17,745 nt of DNA from CANHVK01 sp044232905 (GTDB taxonomy: Bacteria > Bacteroidota > Bacteroidia > Flavobacteriales_D > Crocinitomicaceae): the NCBI GenBank assembly GCA_044232905.1, contig JBIIKZ010000048.1:1-17745 (forward strand), given 5' to 3'. Made by a program: the position numbers and the translations under genes. Each line of letters begins with the position of its first letter. The stretch's first letter is position 1. Of the stretch, positions 6,881 to 13,945 are shown piece by piece. Under the pieces are notes generated by a model. That model was not told the origin of the DNA. It saw only the letters and a program-made list of their open reading frames with translations, and did not search any database.

Positions 6881-9166
6881 ATGAAACTAGTTTTTCTTTT
6901 TATAGTTTTAATTTACATTACCCATTTTGGTTACGGTCAGCTTGAAATTCCTTTTCAAGTAAAAACATTGGATTACACGACTCAAAAAAAAGAAGTAGGA
7001 GTAACTGTGAAAGCATTTGATGCTGGAATTCTTCTAACCACTGTTGTTTCTAATTCTTCTGGTACAGCAAAATTGTCTTTACCGGCTGGAAAAAAATACA
7101 AACTTGAAATTTCAAAACCAGGAAAAGTAGCACGTTTTGTAATCGTAGATTTAACGAAAGTAACGGAAGAAGCGCTAGATAACGGTGTTGATCCAACTGG
7201 AGGGGTAGATATGTCTTTATTTGAGGAGGTCAAAGATGTAGATTATAGTTATGTAGCACAAAATCCTGCTACTATTTTTTCTTTTGATCCGGAAGAGGGG
7301 ATGAAATTCGATGTTGATATTGCAAAGAAAACCATTAAAGAAGTAGATAAGATCATCAATAATATTTCAGGTGTTAAACAAGAAGCTCAAAAACAACTAT
7401 TAGCAAAACAAGAATCGGAGCGTTTAGCGAAAGAACAAGAAGCGCAAAAACAGCTATTAGCGAAGCAAGAATCGGAACGTTTGGCTAAAGAACAAGAAGC
7501 TCAAAAACAGGTATTGGCGAAGCAAGAATCCGAACGATTGTCCAAAGAAAAAGAAGCTCAAAAACAATTAGTAGCAAAACAAGAATCTGAACGCTTAGCA
7601 AAAGAACAAGAAGCTCAAAAACAATTACTTGCGAAACAAGAATCAGAACGTTTGGCAAAAGAACAGGAATCTCAAAAACAACTATTAGCAATACAAGAAT
7701 CGGAGCGTTTAGCTAAAGAGCAAGAATCTCAAAAACAACTATTGGCGAAACAAGAATTTGAACGTTTAGCCAAAGAACAAGAAGCACAAAAACAACTATT
7801 AGCAAAACAAGAATCTGATCGTTTAGCAAAAGAACAAGAAGCTCAAAAACATTTACTAGCCAAACAAGAATCTGAACGTTTAGCGAAGGAACAAGAATCG
7901 CAAAAACAACTGTTAGCCAAGCAAGAATCTGAACGATTAGCGAAAGAACAAGAAACTCAAAAACAACTATTAGCAAAGCAAGAATCGGAACGATTAGCGA
8001 AAGAACAAGAAGCTCAAAAAAAATTGTTAGCAAAGCAAGAGTCTGAACGTTTAGCAAAAGAACAGGAAGCTCAAAAACAATTACTTGCGAAACAAGAATC
8101 GGAACGTTTGGCAAAAGAGCAAGAAGCTCAAAAACATTTACTAGCCAAACAAGAATCTGAACGTTTAGCGAAGGAACAAGAATCGCAAAAACAACTGTTA
8201 GCCAAGCAAGAATCTGAACGATTAGCGAAAGAACAAGAAACTCAAAAACAACTATTAGCAAAGCAAGAATCGGAACGATTAGCGAAAGAACAAGAAGCGC
8301 AAAAACAATTAGTAGCGAAGCAAGAATCAGAACGTTTAGCGAAAGAACAAAATGCCAAAGAGGAGGAGGAACTGGCTAAAATTGAACAGAAAAAGGAAGA
8401 AATGAAGCAATTACTTTCTTTGGCTGAACAGTCTTACAACTCAAAAAGATGGATCGAAGCCAAAAAAAAGTATGAAAGTGTGTTGAAGTTAAATCCTGAG
8501 CTAACATTTGCCCAACAAAGAATTAATCAAATCAATGCGCAATTAGTCATCGCAGCAAAAGAACAAAGTAAACCCAAAGAAGATAAGTTAGAGGTAATAA
8601 CTGGAGATGCAACAAAAGGATCTATTACCGAAAATGCAGCATTGTTGGATGCAGCTAACAAAAAAAGAATGGCAAACAAAAGCAAACAGGTAACTACTAC
8701 TGCAGTAAAAACGCAGAATAAAAATGATTCGTTAATCGCCAATAAGGAGAAAAAAATGAATAAAACAAGTGTTCAATTGGATGATCTACAGAAAAAAAAT
8801 GCTGAAAAACAGACCTTATCAACCATTCAACAAAAACGAGAAATCAGACCATTTAATGAAGGGTATGTGCACGATATTCTAAATGCCATTGAACAGAAAG
8901 GTCGAAATTACAATGTCCAAGTTGGGAAAGACTTAGCAACTTTTTATCAAGATGGTGTGTCTCAAGAAGAAATTACCATTAATGATTACCTAGGGTTACC
9001 TCAAAAAACCTTATTGCGAAGAATTGTTGTTATTAATGCAATTGCTAGTTTATATACACGATCAACTGGTAATGGAATGGTAACCTATTTAAAAAATGGA
9101 TTTCCAACTACTGAATACGTATGGCAAAAAGAAACGCAGGATGTTAGTTTGACGAAAAATTATTGA
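6881..9166 (+). CDS. Exported protein with 17 tandem 19-residue helical repeats, TPR-like segment and unrecognised C-terminal domain
   Basis: The ATG at 6881 (761 aa) is preferred over an in-frame GTG at 6872 because it leaves a clean signal peptide (about residues 1-19, hydrophobic VFLFIVLIYI, cleavage before Gln; no lipobox Cys). Residues about 20-110 look like a carboxypeptidase-regulatory/Ig-like beta domain (DYTTQKKEVGVTVKAFD, LPAGKKYKLEISKPG). Residues 168-490 are 17 copies of EAQKQLLAKQESERLAKEQ, predicted to be continuous charged helix or coiled coil. Residues about 505-555 resemble a TPR pair (LLSLAEQSYNSKRWIEAKKKYESVLKLNP). A Lys/Gln-rich linker follows, then a compact C-terminal domain from about residue 655 (RPFNEGYVHDIL to the end) that I do not recognise. 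A periplasmic spacer or scaffold role, as for the helical region of TolA, is an inference. It may be cotranscribed with the preceding enzyme gene, since no separate promoter was seen. Confidence 0.88.
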   Translation: MKLVFLFIVLIYITHFGYGQLEIPFQVKTLDYTTQKKEVGVTVKAFDAGILLTTVVSNSSGTAKLSLPAGKKYKLEISKPGKVARFVIVDLTKVTEEALDNGVDPTGGVDMSLFEEVKDVDYSYVAQNPATIFSFDPEEGMKFDVDIAKKTIKEVDKIINNISGVKQEAQKQLLAKQESERLAKEQEAQKQLLAKQESERLAKEQEAQKQVLAKQESERLSKEKEAQKQLVAKQESERLAKEQEAQKQLLAKQESERLAKEQESQKQLLAIQESERLAKEQESQKQLLAKQEFERLAKEQEAQKQLLAKQESDRLAKEQEAQKHLLAKQESERLAKEQESQKQLLAKQESERLAKEQETQKQLLAKQESERLAKEQEAQKKLLAKQESERLAKEQEAQKQLLAKQESERLAKEQEAQKHLLAKQESERLAKEQESQKQLLAKQESERLAKEQETQKQLLAKQESERLAKEQEAQKQLVAKQESERLAKEQNAKEEEELAKIEQKKEEMKQLLSLAEQSYNSKRWIEAKKKYESVLKLNPELTFAQQRINQINAQLVIAAKEQSKPKEDKLEVITGDATKGSITENAALLDAANKKRMANKSKQVTTTAVKTQNKNDSLIANKEKKMNKTSVQLDDLQKKNAEKQTLSTIQQKREIRPFNEGYVHDILNAIEQKGRNYNVQVGKDLATFYQDGVSQEEITINDYLGLPQKTLLRRIVVINAIASLYTRSTGNGMVTYLKNGFPTTEYVWQKETQDVSLTKNY
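7382..8350 (+). repeat. Tandem array of 17 x 57-bp coding repeats
   Basis: Exactly 17 in-frame units of 57 bp run from 7382 to 8350 with no indels. Most units differ at synonymous sites (Leu as TTA, CTA, TTG, CTG or CTT; Ser as TCG, TCT or TCA) while the 19-residue consensus is kept. The few amino-acid variants cluster at unit positions 2 (A/S/T), 5 (Q/H/K), 7 (L/V) and 12 (S/F). This indicates an old array held by selection on the helix, with some recent copying between units. Confidence 0.97.
7835..8298 (+). repeat. Recent segmental duplication inside the array: 179-bp identical blocks 285 bp apart
   Basis: Bases 7835-8013 and 8120-8298 are identical over 179 bp, offset by 285 bp (exactly five units). 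They cover units 9-11 and 14-16. Neighbouring units differ from one another at many synonymous positions, so this stretch was copied recently by unequal exchange or gene conversion. A weaker second link joins unit 5 and unit 13 (eight units apart). Confidence 0.9.
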
Positions 9167-9301
9167 TCAAAAAGTAAATTGATTTATATTGCTTTTTTTG
9201 TAATACTTTAACCGCTGAGATGAATTTGTAACCTGCTGTTTATTATAGTGTAATATAGTTTCACTCATCTTAAAAAAAAAATCATTGTATCCCATGTTTT
9301 T

Positions 9302-9332
9302 TTTGTTAATTGATTTTTTGAAATTACTTTTG
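9302..9332 (+). promoter_or_regulatory. Consensus Bacteroidota promoter of the FISUMP-domain gene
   Basis: TTTG at 9302-9305, then exactly 19 nt, then TACTTTTG at 9325-9332 matches the Bacteroidota primary-sigma consensus TTTG-N19-TAnnTTTG without mismatch. Transcription would begin near 9336, giving a short leader of about 18 nt before the ATG at 9354. Confidence 0.75.
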
Positions 9333-9353
9333 CAGTGATTAAAACATAAAACA

Positions 9354-10832
9354 ATGAAACATTATTTATTAGCGGTAGTAACATTCTTTTGTTCAATTAT
9401 CGCATTAGCACAAGCACCCAACAAAATGAGTTTCCAAACGGTAGTGCGCAACAACTTAGGGAAATTAGTATCGAATAAAACCATCGGGGTGCGTTTAAGT
9501 ATTTTAAAAACAACTTCCACTGGAACTGCGGTTTACGTTGAATCGCATTCAAAAACTAGCAATGTCAATGGTTTGTTGACCTTAGAGGTTGGAACAGGTA
9601 CTGTTACATCTGGTACATTTGCAACAATTGATTGGGCACAAGGACCGTATTTCTTGAAAACAGAAATGGATGTGAATGGCGGTACGAATTATTCTATTAC
9701 TGGCGTTACTGAATTTGTGAGTGTACCGTATGCATTAACTGCAAATTCAGTAAAAACTCTTTCCAATGGAGCCAATGTGGGAGATATGTGTTATTGGAAT
9801 GGAACCACTTGGGTGCCATTGAATAAAGGAGTTCAAGGACAAACTTTAACTTTTTGTGATGGCAAACCAACATGGGCTATTGGAGGTATATGTCCAGGAA
9901 CGATTTCTGCTTTGAACTGTTCCTCAGCAATCAATAACGGAACCTTGACTGCAACAAAAGTTGCAAACAATGCAACAAGTGTTGTTACGTATACAGGAGG
10001 AAATGCTGGGCCGTACTCAGGTCAAGTAGTTACTTCAACAGGAGTAAATGGTTTAACCGCTACTTTGCAAGCAGGAAATTTTGCCAATGGAGCAGGTAGT
10101 TTAACCTATACCATTTCCGGAACACCCTCCACAATTGGAACTGCATTATTTTCATTAAACCTTGGAGGCCAAATGTGTACTTTGACAAGAACGGTGATTC
10201 AACCAACTAGTGGATACGGACCAAACATTACTGATTTGGAGGGTAACACATACAAAACAGTTTACATAGGTTCACAACAATGGATGGGAGAAAATTTGAA
10301 AACATCTAAATACAATGATGGTACAATGATACCAAACATTACAGATAATACGCAATGGGCAAATTTAACCACTGGTGCTTGGTCGTATTATAATAATGAT
10401 GCAACGAATAATTCCAAGTATGGAAAATTATACAATTGGTATGCAGTTAGCTCAACTACAAATGGGAGCAAAAACTTATGTCCAACAGGTTGGCATGTTC
10501 CAACAGATACCGAATGGACGGTTTTAACAGATTATTTAGGAGGTGAAAGTATAGCGGGAGGAAAGATGAAAGAAGCAGGCACTTCTAGCTGGAGTAACCC
10601 AAATACCGACGCTTCTAATTCATCTTTATTAACTTATCTTCCTGGGGGTGACCGTAGCAGTGAGGGTTATTTTAATTTCTTTGGAATCAACGGAAACGGG
10701 TGGAGTTCTTCTGAGAATATAATACTCAATGGTTGGGCCTGGTGTCGCCCTCTAGACCATAATAATGGTGCTGCAAATAGAAAATACAGTACAAAAAAAA
10801 ATGGGTTGTCTGTTCGTTGCCTTAGGGATTGA
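9354..10832 (+). CDS. Secreted FISUMP-domain (Fib_succ_major) protein
   Basis: A 492-residue exported protein. A signal peptide occupies about residues 1-19 (LLAVVTFFCSIIALA before QAP). Residues about 20-135 form the N-terminal domain frequent in Bacteroidota surface proteins (NKMSFQTVVRNNLGKLVSNKTIGVRLSIL, then VSVPYALTANSV). A Gly/Thr/Asn-rich Ig-like middle follows (about 180-285). Residues about 293-492 are the Fibrobacter succinogenes major paralogous domain: DLEGNTYKTVYIGSQQWMGENL, YGKLYNWYAV, CPTGWHVPTDTEWTVL and a final GLSVRCLRD. The fold is related to formylglycine-generating/C-type-lectin-like domains; no enzymatic residues can be assigned. No C-terminal T9SS sorting domain is present, so the route past the periplasm is unclear. 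It has its own strong promoter and is followed by possible terminators. Confidence 0.9.
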   Translation: MKHYLLAVVTFFCSIIALAQAPNKMSFQTVVRNNLGKLVSNKTIGVRLSILKTTSTGTAVYVESHSKTSNVNGLLTLEVGTGTVTSGTFATIDWAQGPYFLKTEMDVNGGTNYSITGVTEFVSVPYALTANSVKTLSNGANVGDMCYWNGTTWVPLNKGVQGQTLTFCDGKPTWAIGGICPGTISALNCSSAINNGTLTATKVANNATSVVTYTGGNAGPYSGQVVTSTGVNGLTATLQAGNFANGAGSLTYTISGTPSTIGTALFSLNLGGQMCTLTRTVIQPTSGYGPNITDLEGNTYKTVYIGSQQWMGENLKTSKYNDGTMIPNITDNTQWANLTTGAWSYYNNDATNNSKYGKLYNWYAVSSTTNGSKNLCPTGWHVPTDTEWTVLTDYLGGESIAGGKMKEAGTSSWSNPNTDASNSSLLTYLPGGDRSSEGYFNFFGINGNGWSSSENIILNGWAWCRPLDHNNGAANRKYSTKKNGLSVRCLRD

Positions 10833-10870
10833 CTTTCATATGTTTATTCCGATAAATAAGTCTATTTTTT
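10831..10870 (+). terminator. Possible weak terminator at the stop of the FISUMP gene
   Basis: GACTT (10831-10835) can pair with AAGTC (10858-10862), and TTTAT (10843-10847) with ATAAA (10852-10856) around a TCCG loop. The hairpin is followed by TATTTTTT (10863-10870). The stem has a 7 x 1 internal loop and is AT-rich, so it may be leaky. The stop codon overlaps its first bases. Confidence 0.35.
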
Positions 10871-10910
10871 GACCCTTTGATTATTTTAAAAAGAAGAGAG
10901 TGTTTTTTTT

Positions 10911-11037
10911 TCGGTACTGCATCTAGTGGAGTCTTTGAGCCGTGAGGTCACGAACGTGTGAAAAGGCGGAGCGAGCAGCTTTGGAATTATGCGATATAAA
11001 GAATGGGTTATGGATGAATTTCATAACCCATTTTTTG
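10911..11037 (+). ncRNA. Candidate small RNA or structured 3' UTR in a 305-bp gene-free stretch
   Basis: No gene lies between 10833 and 11137. Bases 10931-10980 are 58% G+C (29 of 50 counted), in AT-rich surroundings. They contain CGTG (10941-10944), CACG (10949-10952) and CGTG (10955-10958), which allow two alternative small hairpins, and a purine-rich GGCGGAGCGAGCAGC tract. A strong intrinsic terminator follows at 11002-11036, so a short transcript ending near 11037 is plausible. I saw no good promoter for it and no match to a known RNA family. It could equally be the 3' UTR of the FISUMP gene or a relic of a dispersed repeat. The rest of the gap holds the terminator, an ATTCATC repeat and the next promoter. 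Confidence 0.3.
11002..11036 (+). terminator. Strong rho-independent terminator
   Basis: AATGGGTTATG (11002-11012) pairs perfectly with CATAACCCATT (11022-11032) around a 9-nt loop and runs into a T-tract at 11031-11036. Upstream A residues (10998-11000) can extend the stem into that tract. It lies 170 nt past the FISUMP stop and 100 nt before the next gene, on the rightward strand. Confidence 0.8.
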
Positions 11038-11071
11038 TGATCAATAAGAAGAATTTTAATTGAAAGTTAGC

Positions 11072-11112
11072 CCATAATTCATCATTTAATTCATCATTCA
11101 TAAACCATAATT
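11072..11112. repeat. Degenerate ATTCATC-type short tandem repeat before the ATPase promoter
   Basis: AATTCATCATT occurs at 11076-11086 and 11088-11098 (12-bp period). CCATAATT brackets the stretch at 11072-11079 and 11105-11112. Low-complexity arrays of this AATTCAT kind are frequent between genes in Bacteroidota. It ends just upstream of the -7 box, so an operator role is possible but unsupported. Confidence 0.45.
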
Positions 11113-11125
11113 GACAATTCCCTTT

Positions 11126-11133
11126 TATCTTTG
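11126..11133 (+). promoter_or_regulatory. -7 box placed almost on the ATPase start codon
   Basis: TATCTTTG matches the Bacteroidota -7 consensus TAnnTTTG exactly and ends 4 nt before the ATG at 11138. If it works as a standard -7 element, transcription starts about one base before the start codon, giving a leaderless or nearly leaderless mRNA. No clear -33 TTTG is present at the expected distance. Confidence 0.5.
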
Positions 11134-11137
11134 TAGT

Positions 11138-12826
11138 ATGAAGCAACAGATTGCCATAGGTCACCATGATTTTGAAGAAATTCGATTGAAGAATTTGTGT
11201 TATGTTGATAAGTCAGATTTTATTCAACGCATTTACGAGTCACAACAAAAAGTTTTTCTTTTCCCTCGTCCGCGTCGTTTTGGAAAGACCTTGAACATGA
11301 TGTTGTTGCGTCGTTATTTTGAGATTTCAGAGACGTCCAAAGCACCTTTGTTTGAAGGGCTAAAAATCAAAGCATGGGAGCAATTTGATAATCATATAGG
11401 AAAATATCCAGTAATTTGGTTGTCGTTTAAGGATATAAAGCAACAAAATTGGAAAGATAGTTATCAAAGCATTTTGCTTTTACTACAAGATGAGTATAGA
11501 CGTCATTCCTATTTAAAAGAATCACATAATTTAAGTCAAGAGGATAAATTATTTTTTAGTGCTATTTTACGTTTAACGGCTGTTGTTTCAGATTATCAAA
11601 AAGCAATCGTAAAACTTTGCGAACTTCTTTACCTCCATCACGGCGTTAAACCAATCTTGCTGATTGATGAATATGACACACCGATTAACAATTCTTACAT
11701 CTATCATTTTTACGAAGAATGCATTGGCTTTATGCGAACATTGTATTCTAGTTGTTTGAAAGATAACAATTTCATAGAGAGGGCAGTCTTGACTGGCATT
11801 TACCGCGTAGCAAAAGAAAGTATCTTTTCGGGCTTGAATAATTTGAAAGTTTCAACTTTGTTGGACGATGAATTTTCGGATTGTTTTGGCTTTACGCCAG
11901 AGGAAGTGCATCAATTATTGGTGGAGCACAACGGTCTAGAAAATGAACAGGCAGTTACACGTTGGTACAACGGCTATATTTTCGGAAAAGAACAAGTGAT
12001 CTACAATCCTTGGTCGATTTTGAGTTACTTGGAAAACACCCAGCGTGAATTCAAACCGTATTGGGTCAATACAAGTTCCAACGATATCATCAAACAACTC
12101 ATCATGGAGGGCGATGCCGATGTGAAACAAGAAATTGAAGTGTTGTTGGGAGGTGGTACGTTGAAAAAAGCCATTTCTGAAGATGTTGTTTTCGGTAACA
12201 TACAGGAAACCCCAGATGCTTTGTGGAATTTCTTTTTGTTTTCGGGGTATCTAAAGTTGGTGAGTAAAGTATTTGACGAACAACTCCAAGAAGGTGAGTT
12301 TCAAATCCCAAACATTGAAATCAAAACCATCTTTAAAGATTCGGTTTTGTATTGGTTTTCAAAGTCACAAACCTACAATAAGTTCAATGTGGTTCTTGAT
12401 AACTTGAAAAAAGGACGTTTGGAAGATTTTGAAGATTATTTTGGAGAGTTGATTCAGCGAACATGCAGTTATTATGACTTTGCAGATAAAGAACCTGAAA
12501 AAGTCTATCATGCCTTGGTCTTAGGAATGATGGTCCAGTTGCAAACGGAATATCGGATTACCTCCAACCGTGAAAGTGGATTTGGCAGGTATGACATTGT
12601 ATTGCATCCACTTAAAAAAGAATTACCAGCGTATGTATTTGAATTTAAAAAACACAATCCAAAACGGGAAAAATCGATGGATGAATCTCTAGCCACTGCG
12701 ATGCAGCAAATGAAAACCAATAACTATGCTGCTACTTTACAACAAGAAGGGCATACTAACATTCATCTTATCGCTATTGCTTTCAAAGGAAAAGAAGTTA
12801 ATATGGTTTATGAAGCGGTTCTTTAA
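11138..12826 (+). CDS. AAA-ATPase-like protein with C-terminal PD-(D/E)XK nuclease-like domain (DUF1703 type)
   Basis: A 562-residue cytoplasmic protein. The start at 11138 (MKQQIAIGHHDFEEIR) is the family's usual one; a TTG 27 bp upstream would extend it through the -7 box. Residues 1-280 are the AAA-ATPase_like domain: YVDKSDFI near 22-29, a Walker A variant RPRRFGKT at 44-51 lacking the first glycine (normal for this family), Walker B ILLIDEYD with Asp177-Glu178, and SGLNNLKVSTLLD near 230. The C-terminal domain has the PD-(D/E)XK arrangement Asp486 ... Glu502-Phe-Lys504. This family occurs in many copies per Bacteroidota genome. Its role is unknown, and links to mobile DNA or defence are only suggested by the fold. 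It converges on the D-serine dehydratase-like gene with a 4-bp gap. Confidence 0.9.
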   Translation: MKQQIAIGHHDFEEIRLKNLCYVDKSDFIQRIYESQQKVFLFPRPRRFGKTLNMMLLRRYFEISETSKAPLFEGLKIKAWEQFDNHIGKYPVIWLSFKDIKQQNWKDSYQSILLLLQDEYRRHSYLKESHNLSQEDKLFFSAILRLTAVVSDYQKAIVKLCELLYLHHGVKPILLIDEYDTPINNSYIYHFYEECIGFMRTLYSSCLKDNNFIERAVLTGIYRVAKESIFSGLNNLKVSTLLDDEFSDCFGFTPEEVHQLLVEHNGLENEQAVTRWYNGYIFGKEQVIYNPWSILSYLENTQREFKPYWVNTSSNDIIKQLIMEGDADVKQEIEVLLGGGTLKKAISEDVVFGNIQETPDALWNFFLFSGYLKLVSKVFDEQLQEGEFQIPNIEIKTIFKDSVLYWFSKSQTYNKFNVVLDNLKKGRLEDFEDYFGELIQRTCSYYDFADKEPEKVYHALVLGMMVQLQTEYRITSNRESGFGRYDIVLHPLKKELPAYVFEFKKHNPKREKSMDESLATAMQQMKTNNYAATLQQEGHTNIHLIAIAFKGKEVNMVYEAVL

Positions 12827-12845
12827 TTTGTTAGCGCAAATTAAA
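12822..12845. terminator. Hairpin spanning both stop codons of convergent genes
   Basis: TTTAATTTG (12822-12830) pairs perfectly with CAAATTAAA (12837-12845) around the loop TTAGCG. The rightward TAA (12824-12826) is in the left arm and the leftward stop (12831-12833) is in the loop. The stem is AT-rich; on the minus strand it is followed by a short A/T stretch. A bidirectional terminator role is inferred from position. Confidence 0.5.
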
Positions 12846-13925
12846 TCTTTCAATTATTCTTCCATCTTTAATTGAAACATATTTTTTCATTGCATGACCT
12901 GTCATGCATGAATGAACAGGAAGAATGTATACAATATCTCCTAATTCGAAGTGTGCAATTTGATCTTTTTCCATTGAAACAATTCCATGTTCTTGAGAAA
13001 GACTTTTAACGTATACATTTTTCATCGGTGCATTCCATGTTGTACCAGAAGATTGCACAGGCAAACCAAATGTAGTTCCGAAAATTGGGTGTTCAAAACG
13101 ATCTTTTGCAAAATGAATTCCCCCACCATAAACTACTAATTCGTTTCTTTCAGGATGTTTCGCTACAACCGGGCAAGCAACTGCTACTGCAATTTCATCG
13201 ATTGTGTTAGAGGAAATATTATTTTGAGTCAAATCATAAAACACAAAGTTTCCTGGTCTGATTTCATCTACTTCAGTAAAATCCTCAGCAACACTACAGG
13301 TAGGTGTATCACCCGTTGAAAGGATTAATTCAGGATAGTTTTCTTGATAGTTACTTTTTAGATTTTTTAAAATTTCGATACTATCCGTATGAATTTTCAT
13401 GATTTGTTCCTCCGTTTTGCATCCGTAACTATGTCCAGCATGACCAAGGAAACCAAGAAAATTTAGTTTAGTACCTTGTGCTTGCGTTAAGATGTTATCA
13501 ATCAAATCTGTATTTTCCGGGGCTATTCCAGTACGATGGTAACCAATATCTACTTTTATAAAGAACTGAACAGGATGTATTAGATGATTTTTTAGGAAAT
13601 CAAGTGTATCTAACGATTCAATCAGAAGATTCAATTGAATTTTTGAGGCAAGTTGATTAATTGTATCAATTTCTAAGATGTTAACAGGAAAAGCAACTGT
13701 AATGTCATTCCATTCAGAAGAAAAGTAAGTCGCCATTTCTAGAGAGGAAACAGTAATTTTAGTAACACCAACTTCCTTGAACCATCTTCCAATTTCTAAC
13801 GATTGATGCGTTTTAAAATGCGGTCTGAATACGACGTTGTTTCTTTTGGCTTTATCGGCCATTTTTTGAATGTTACGTACGCATCTTTCTTCGTCAAGAA
13901 ATAGGAGTGGTGTAGTGATCTTCAT
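12831..13925 (-). CDS. D-serine dehydratase / D-threonine aldolase family PLP enzyme
   Basis: A 364-residue fold-type III PLP enzyme (N-terminal alanine-racemase-like barrel, C-terminal beta domain), cytoplasmic. Landmarks are TPLLFLD at the N-terminus; VVFRPHFKTHQS with the PLP lysine at Lys38; KVDIGYHRTG; a GHAGHSYGC segment; GDTPTCS; and, near the C-terminus, PVHSC with His338 and Cys340. In the eukaryotic-type D-serine dehydratases a His-x-Cys pair binds the catalytic zinc, whereas D-threonine aldolases usually carry His-x-Asp. This favours a Zn/PLP D-serine (or D-threo-hydroxyaspartate) dehydratase forming a keto acid plus ammonia, but D-threonine aldolase activity cannot be excluded. 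It lies 20 bp after yaaA and is probably the last gene of the leftward cluster. Confidence 0.85.
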   Translation of the reverse strand: MKITTPLLFLDEERCVRNIQKMADKAKRNNVVFRPHFKTHQSLEIGRWFKEVGVTKITVSSLEMATYFSSEWNDITVAFPVNILEIDTINQLASKIQLNLLIESLDTLDFLKNHLIHPVQFFIKVDIGYHRTGIAPENTDLIDNILTQAQGTKLNFLGFLGHAGHSYGCKTEEQIMKIHTDSIEILKNLKSNYQENYPELILSTGDTPTCSVAEDFTEVDEIRPGNFVFYDLTQNNISSNTIDEIAVAVACPVVAKHPERNELVVYGGGIHFAKDRFEHPIFGTTFGLPVQSSGTTWNAPMKNVYVKSLSQEHGIVSMEKDQIAHFELGDIVYILPVHSCMTGHAMKKYVSIKDGRIIERFNLR

Positions 13926-13945
13926 TCTTTATGTATTAGTATTTT

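Noticed and set aside
7485..8261. Long open frames on the minus strand across the repeat, encoding hydrophobic periodic peptides
   Set aside because: They are mirror images of the 57-bp coding repeat, which contains no stop in that antisense frame. They lack their own start context and similarity to a real membrane protein.
7382..8350. Regular repeats resembling a CRISPR array
   Set aside because: The units are contiguous without unique spacers and remain in frame within a protein-coding gene.
9167..9250. AT-rich hairpin after the repeat-protein gene as a terminator
   Set aside because: Only a 5-bp A/T stem could be formed near the T-run, too weak to call.
10941..10980. Resemblance to the signal recognition particle RNA (GGAGCGAGCAGC versus the GGAAG...AGCAGCC region)
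   Set aside because: The paired strand and tetraloop of the conserved SRP helix are absent, and the match is limited to a few purine-rich bases.
11064..11104. Small minus-strand peptide starting MNDELNDELW in the gap before the ATPase gene
   Set aside because: It is the direct translation of the AATTCATCATT repeat and ends after 26 codons inside the terminator hairpin. It shows no coding signature.
11111..11137. TTG start giving a nine-residue longer ATPase
   Set aside because: The extra codons run through an exact -7 promoter box, and MKQQIAIGHHDF is the usual beginning of this family.
11138..12826. Treating the AAA-ATPase/PD-(D/E)XK gene as a new defence system or mobile element
   Set aside because: It is a stand-alone member of a common multi-copy Bacteroidota family, with no partner genes, terminal repeats or integrase nearby.
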